64,000 nt of DNA from Heterostelium album PN500 (Eukaryota; Evosea; Eumycetozoa; Acytosteliales; Acytosteliaceae): positions 1,122,435 to 1,186,434 of the forward strand of contig NW_008805072.1 in NCBI RefSeq assembly GCF_000004825.1, in the 5' to 3' direction. The notes under the pieces are model-generated. The model searched no databases, had not been told where the DNA came from, and was given only the letters and a program-made list of their open reading frames with translations. Positions 58,570 through 64,000 of the stretch are shown here, piece by piece. The translations under genes and the position numbers were made by a program. Within the stretch, counting starts at the first letter, position 1, and every line of letters begins with the position of its first letter.

Positions 58570-60115
58570 ATCTATCTATTAAAACCATAAATAGAAGAGG
58601 AAAAGGCAAATCTTTGGTTTTATAGGCTTATAGAGAGATGTGATAGGATCATTTGATTGGAAAATTTTAGGATTTGATAATTGTTTTCTATAATCTAATA
58701 ATACTACGTCAAAAAATAAAAATATATTAATAAATAGTAATAAATATTTTCTAATAATATTATATATATAATTATAATCTATTTTTTTATAAATAAATAA
58801 ATTCTTTGTGATGTTACTTTTGATAAAAAGCTTCATAAAAAAAAAAAGAAAATAACACAGATTTTTTTATTTATTTTTTTTCATTTGAAAGATTAATTTT
58901 GTTGAATTATTTATTTTAAAATAAAGATTTTTTTATACTCTCTTAATAATTATTTTTAAAATCCATTCTATGATATAATATGGTTAGTTCCCTCCAATAA
59001 ATTAAGTGATATTACTATATTGTTGAATAAAAATATTCGCAATTAAAAAACAAAAAATATTACTTTTGAAATTCTTTTTTTTTTTTTCAACATTTATTTT
59101 TTTTTGGATAAAAATTTATCCAATAAAAATTATTACTATTATTATTTTAAACTATGGTATACTTATTGGTATTAATGGTATATGAATAAAGTCTATACTT
59201 AGTTTTTATAGAATATTTGAAAGTTGAGGATATTATCCCTCTATTTCTATTTTTGAATAAAAATCTTTAATATTCATTAATGTTGACCTGTTCTATATTT
59301 CTTAAAAGTTCTCCTTTTACCTATTTGCAATTGATACTTTTAAAAGTGATAACAGTGTTGGTGAATAAAAAGTTATTGGATTCTCCATCTCATACTTACT
59401 TTTTTAGATTGATAATATATTCTAGATTTCTTTAATATAACTAAAGCTCACTATATGTAACTTTCTTTTGTCCTAATAAAAGTAGAATGTGTTCACCTGA
59501 TTGTGTATCAATGATAACATTAAAACCGAAAAATATGAACAAGTGGCCATTACAATTTGGATTTTAAGTTGCTGTAATACCCTAAATTGATAAGCTGTAG
59601 TAAATCTCGTAAAATATCGTTGGAGCTGTAGATACTGTATCAAACTATCTAAAATAGAAATATACTTTTTAATGTCATTCCTATTCAATTCCTACACTCT
59701 TTAGGGGGATATATAGAGATAAGACCTATTAGTACACATATTTAGTATTTGATCAATTATAACATACCGCTGTCCGATTATGGCTAAGTGAATTGTGTAA
59801 AAGTATGTGTCTTGGTCATTAATATGATATCTAAAACTATTACTATTTTTATTTGATATTAATATCCTTTTATGTTTCTATCTTAATTATAATTATATTG
59901 ATATTATTACCTTTGAAATATATTGATCCTAAGAGACTAATAAAATAAACTCAAATTACGTGTCTAGTACTGATAGGCAGATGCTAAGATGACCTAGGTT
60001 TAATATCTGATATTATTCATATTTAATAATATTTTGAAAAGAGTAGGAACATTAAGGTGTTTAACTGAATTTAATTATTATTAATTGGTTTTGAGAAAAA
60101 GTAATGACAGCTGTT
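58570..60115 (+). repeat. Tandem duplication, unit 1
   Basis: Matches 60160-61850 in the same order and direction. Landmarks: GCTTATAGAG at 58625, GATTTGATAATTGTTTTCTA near 58670, AACCGAAAAATATGAAC at 59524 and AATTGGTTTTGAGA near 60085. Moderately diverged. A frame on the minus strand at 59473-59688 is not kept in unit 2, so it is not coding. Confidence 0.7.
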
Positions 60116-60159
60116 AATATTGTTTAGGTTCTTTAATTTATTTTAATAAAACAAACCAT

Positions 60160-61850
60160 TCTTACAATTAAAATTAAATAAATAGTTGAGGAAAGGTAAT
60201 TCACTGGTTGATAAGCTTATAGAGTGATGTGATAGGATAGGCCATCTTGTATCAATTCATTGGAAAATTATATGATTTGATAATTGTTTTCTATAATCTA
60301 TCAATTATATGTCAATAATTAATAAAAATAATAAAGATAATAATAAATATTTTCTAATATTATAAATTATTTTTTAAATTCTTTGTGATGTTATCAATGT
60401 AGTTATGGAATTCGCACATTTTGATTGAAAAAAAAAAGAAAATAACAGTTTTTTTAATTTTTTTCACCTGAAAGATGAATTATTTTAAAACAAATATTAA
60501 ATAAATCTTTGATAAACTCTGTAAAAGAATTGTTTTAAAATCCACTAAATCATAAATATTATATTTGTAGACTCCTATAAATGAAAAGAGATATTCAATG
60601 ATTTCAAAATAAATTATTACAATATTAAAATAAAACATTCCTGCAATACAAAACAAAAAAAAATACTTTTAAATTCTTTAATATTTATTCTTTTTGGAGA
60701 ATTTGACCAATAAAAATTATTATTATTATAATAATAGATTATACTATGGATGTTTGAGATCTACTTTTTTTATATTATTGGTCTTGATTAATTGGACAGA
60801 TTTAAAATTGGTACACTTCTATTACTATATTTGAGTCAGGACTCTATCGAAAGTTGTATCAAATATTGAGATTGTTTAACCTAGTAACCTGTTCAAAAAA
60901 ATGAATTTCGCTTTTTACCTATTTAAATGATACTTTAATAAAGTGATATCACTCGTTAATAAAAAGCTACTAAATTGCTCAATATCTGAAATATTCTTTT
61001 ATCCTAATAATTGTGAAAGTGTTACCTTCTATATTACCTTCTCTCTCCATCTTTTCTCCGCGGTTGGCTTTCACTGATGATTATTTGAGTAATTCGGTAA
61101 ATAGGTCGTCTTTCCATACTAACTTGGTTCTTACCTTCCTACCATGGTATTGTTATTGCCAGTCTTCATGCAGACCTCCTGGTTGGCGATAGTGGTGCTT
61201 TGGGTATCTTCACTTATCACTTGCTTTTGAATAAGATATTGTTCATGATTTATTGATGGTAAATATCTTAGCTTGCCTTAACTGTTTCCAGTAACTACCT
61301 CGTGGATGTATATGTCCTCATAGTTACCTGTTATACACTATTCTATATCAATGATAGCTTTAAAACCGAAAAATATGAACTAGTGATAGTCATATAATGT
61401 TGGATTTTAAGTTACTTTCAATACACTAATTATCTGATGTTCTGTAGCAATCTATTTGAGATAAGATCTATTAGTTGACATATTTAATAATTTGATCAAT
61501 TTCAACTAACCATACTGATGATGACCAAGTGAATGAGTTGGTGTAAATATTTTATTCTTTCTATAGTGGAACCTAACTGATATCTTGGTATCATTATTAT
61601 TGATACTCTCTATAATAATATTGCAGATATTAAATTATTTATGAACAATTTCTGTATCTAAAACTATTTGATATTAATATCTATTTAAGTTTCTAGCTTT
61701 TAATATTATTGATATTCCTACTACCTTTTTGTATTTAAATGCATTGAGTCTCTTTCTGATATTCAATTTGTAAATCTTAATCCTTGTAAAATTATGGTGT
61801 TTAGTTGAATTTATTTAATGCTAATTGGTTTTGAGAGAAAAGTCTATACT
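60160..61850 (+). repeat. Tandem duplication, unit 2 (with a later insertion)
   Basis: The counterpart landmarks lie at 60215, about 60273, 61364 and about 61822. The offset to unit 1 jumps from about 1590 to about 1840 bp across 61028-61329, showing an insertion of about 300 bp into this copy after the duplication, less smaller deletions. Confidence 0.7.
61028..61329. mobile_element. ~300-bp insertion flanked by GTTACCT direct repeats
   Basis: GTTACCT at 61021-61027 recurs at 61323-61329. Unit 1 of the duplication has the empty site (GTTCACCT near 59492). The inserted DNA is much richer in G and C than anything around it (for example CTCCGCGGTTGGC). No terminal inverted repeat and no poly-A end is evident, and no frame is long enough to name a family. 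Strand and class are unknown. Confidence 0.55.
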
Positions 61851-64000
61851 TTTCTCTTTATATTGATTATTTCTGTAATAAAAATAATAGAATTGAAATT
61901 ATTCAACAACATCCTCTAGTTGACTAAATGACCGTTTCAATGATCCAGTAGTAACAAGGAGATTGATATAGTCATGTGTGATTGGATTATTTGTATTAAA
62001 TAAAAATTTGGAAAACCAAAAGATTCTTTTTGATCATATATCTAATAGTTACTAAAAATATATTTAATAGAATATAGTCAATTTAGTTGAATTATAATTA
62101 AAAACAATAGTAAAGTATAAAAAAAAAAAAAAAAATTATTGACTATCATTGATTTTTAAAATAATGAAGAAAATTAGTGTAATTGATTGTGAAAAAACCA
62201 TTTTTTTTTGTTTTTTTTGTAAATCTACACTAAATAATTAGATTTTCATTGATGTTGTTTTAATTAAACAATATTAGAGGATTAATTAAAGGTTCATTCA
62301 AAATAAAGATCCAATTTCAATTTAATTAATTTTATATTTATCATTGGTCTAATAGATAAATATTTAATAAATTATTTGGATCATTTTAATAAAAAAATAT
62401 TTATAAACAAAATTTTTTTAAAACTGGTAAATTAAGTATCAAAAACCAAAGATTTTTTAATATTTTAAATTAAAATAAGAGTAATAATACGAAAAATAAC
62501 AAAAAATTTTAATTTCAAATACTTTGCATAAAATAAATATTTTGAAAGTATTTTTTTTTTTGATTTTTGGCAAAAATTTTGTCCAATAAAAACTAGTACT
62601 TTACTTTAATTTCATGCAAAATAGATTGTTTTGGAAATATACATTCTTTTTAATCTTATTTAGTACTATTGATTTAAATTTCTATTTGTATAGTTCTTTC
62701 TTTTAATTTAAAATTATTACTAAATAAGTATGTGTGTAATAGTTAATACTAAAAAAGTAGTCCTGTCAATTATTAGTTGTCTGTTAATAAAATTCTTTTA
62801 AAAAAAAAGTTACTTTAAAAAGATTTATTAAAATTATTTATATACATGTTATTGGATCTTTGTTAATACTCTAGTTTTTAATAAAAATAACTGATATAGT
62901 AGATACTACTATTGTATGAATGATTACTTAGGATTGTCGTAATTGCTATTATATTGGAATCAAATCTAGGAAATTTAAAGAAATTGAATATTAGGATCGA
63001 TAAATATACCAATAGGGTGACCTTTGAATTCAAATCCAGTACAAATTCCGTTCAAGATTCTCTATTTATTTTATGATAAGAGGGAAACCATGCTATTATT
63101 TAATATCTATACCAACTACACTTAAAATTTACCATACCACTTTTCACTAAAACTATCAATTTTTATTCAAATATTATTGACTATATCATTTTTGATATTG
63201 ACAAAATAGAAGAGATAATAAAGAAAAGTATTGGGTGGTCTGATTCTTATCAAAAAAATTTTTTAAATAAAAAAATAATAATTTTGTTTTTTTTTGTTTT
63301 TTTGAAGAATCATCACGGAACAAGATGTATGTCACAATGAGAGAGAATCATTGTTCTTAAGAAAAAGGACAATACACTTTATAAATAATAAATATAATAC
63401 AAAAAAAAAATATACAAAAAAAAATACAAGTTTATTTAGAGTTTTGTTATTTCTTTTCTCGAAATCTGGTAGGTTCTTTACTAAATTGTATAAAATATAT
63501 CCATGCTTATTAAGAAAGAAAATCTAGTGAATTGCAGAAATCTAGTATTAATAAATACAGGATTATTTATTTTTTTAGAAAGAAAGTGTTATTGGTCCTT
63601 CAAGATTGTTTTAGGGGTTTCATCTCTCTACTTTGTTAACCTTAGATCTTGGTTGTGTATAATTATTCTTGTTCTCTTTTACAAAATAGTTTACAGGTTA
63701 ACTATTAAAATTATTTACTAAACTACACCTACTAAACAATTTCATTGTATTATAGATTATAATTTATAGGATTGGAATAGTTTAAAAAATTCAATAGATT
63801 ACTCAATACCTTAATGGATTATCGTAGTTGTGATACTCTAGTTCTAAAATCAACAACACATCACTCATAACTCCATCACTAGTGTTCTTTAACAAGAAAT
63901 TTAATTTATTTAAATTTGTGGTTTTTTAGAGAGTATTTTATTATTGTTTATTCTCAAACATTTCTATCCTATTTAAAACCAGCCATAGATAACAATGAAC
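61851..64000. other. AT-rich gene desert, right part
   Basis: 2.1 kb with A/T runs (62119-62136, 62202-62220). A CCAATAAAAACTAG phrase near 62583 resembles those at 59120 and 60711, suggesting a further diverged copy of part of the duplicated unit. A 72-codon frame at 63503-63721 is AT-driven and hydrophobic and is not accepted as a gene. Confidence 0.45.

Noticed and set aside
58579-58836. 85-codon minus-strand frame in the desert
   Set aside because: Composed of Ile/Tyr/Lys/Asn from AT-rich DNA, and not conserved as protein in the second tandem unit.
59473-59688. 71-codon minus-strand frame in tandem unit 1
   Set aside because: The matching part of unit 2 (about 61340-61470) has stops and a different frame, so it is not a conserved protein.
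63503-63721. 72-codon plus-strand frame near the window end
   Set aside because: AT-driven hydrophobic sequence with no domain or splice partner.
1-64000. tRNA genes and CRISPR arrays
   Set aside because: No GGTTCGANTCC-type B box with a matching A box and acceptor stem was found by eye; the only regular repeats are microsatellites and the minisatellite, without spacers.

Overview
The window is nuclear DNA from a social amoeba (Dictyostelia). Supporting signs are very AT-rich intergenic DNA with long A and T runs, short AT-rich GT-AG introns (mostly 58-170 nt, a few longer), homopolymer-coding triplet tracts (Asn, Gln, Thr, Ser) inside otherwise conserved proteins, frequent AAA/AAT before start ATGs, and large ankyrin-repeat proteins with the degenerate repeat style typical of the group. 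The coding GC and third-position use look higher than in Dictyostelium discoideum, so a Cavenderia-, Heterostelium- or Tieghemostelium-like species is more likely; this is an impression, not a measurement.

Layout. 1-1.8 kb: two tandem paralogues of an unrecognised coiled-coil plus beta-rich protein. 2.4-26.5 kb: a dense housekeeping block with an eIF2-alpha-kinase-like Ser/Thr kinase, an OXLD1-like/FNR-type flavoprotein fusion, a Piwi-clade Argonaute, the DNA polymerase alpha catalytic subunit, allantoicase, ribosomal protein L9, a mitochondrial-type adenylate kinase, a CPA2 cation/H+ antiporter and a TraB-domain protein. 27-45.2 kb: an Asn-rich RRM protein, a CPBP intramembrane protease, a mitochondrial phosphate carrier, a rhomboid protease, and two large ankyrin-type proteins flanking an eIF4A3 helicase gene.

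45.6-64 kb: the style changes. Genes become small and sparse. Three paralogues of one family (228, 212 and 268 aa) share a short first exon, a phase-1 intron at the same place and a C-terminal basic domain with two helix-turn-helix-like segments. I do not recognise this family; it is the best candidate here for something undescribed. A 69-aa two-exon gene lies between two of them, a ~199-bp MITE-like element sits just upstream of the third, and from 54.1 kb to the end I find no gene, only decayed repeats: a diverged tandem duplication of ~1.6 kb whose second copy carries a ~300-bp insertion flanked by a 7-bp direct repeat.

All exon boundaries were read by eye from GT-AG signals and frame continuity. 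No tRNA, rRNA or CRISPR array was seen. No element with retroviral or capsid coding was identified.
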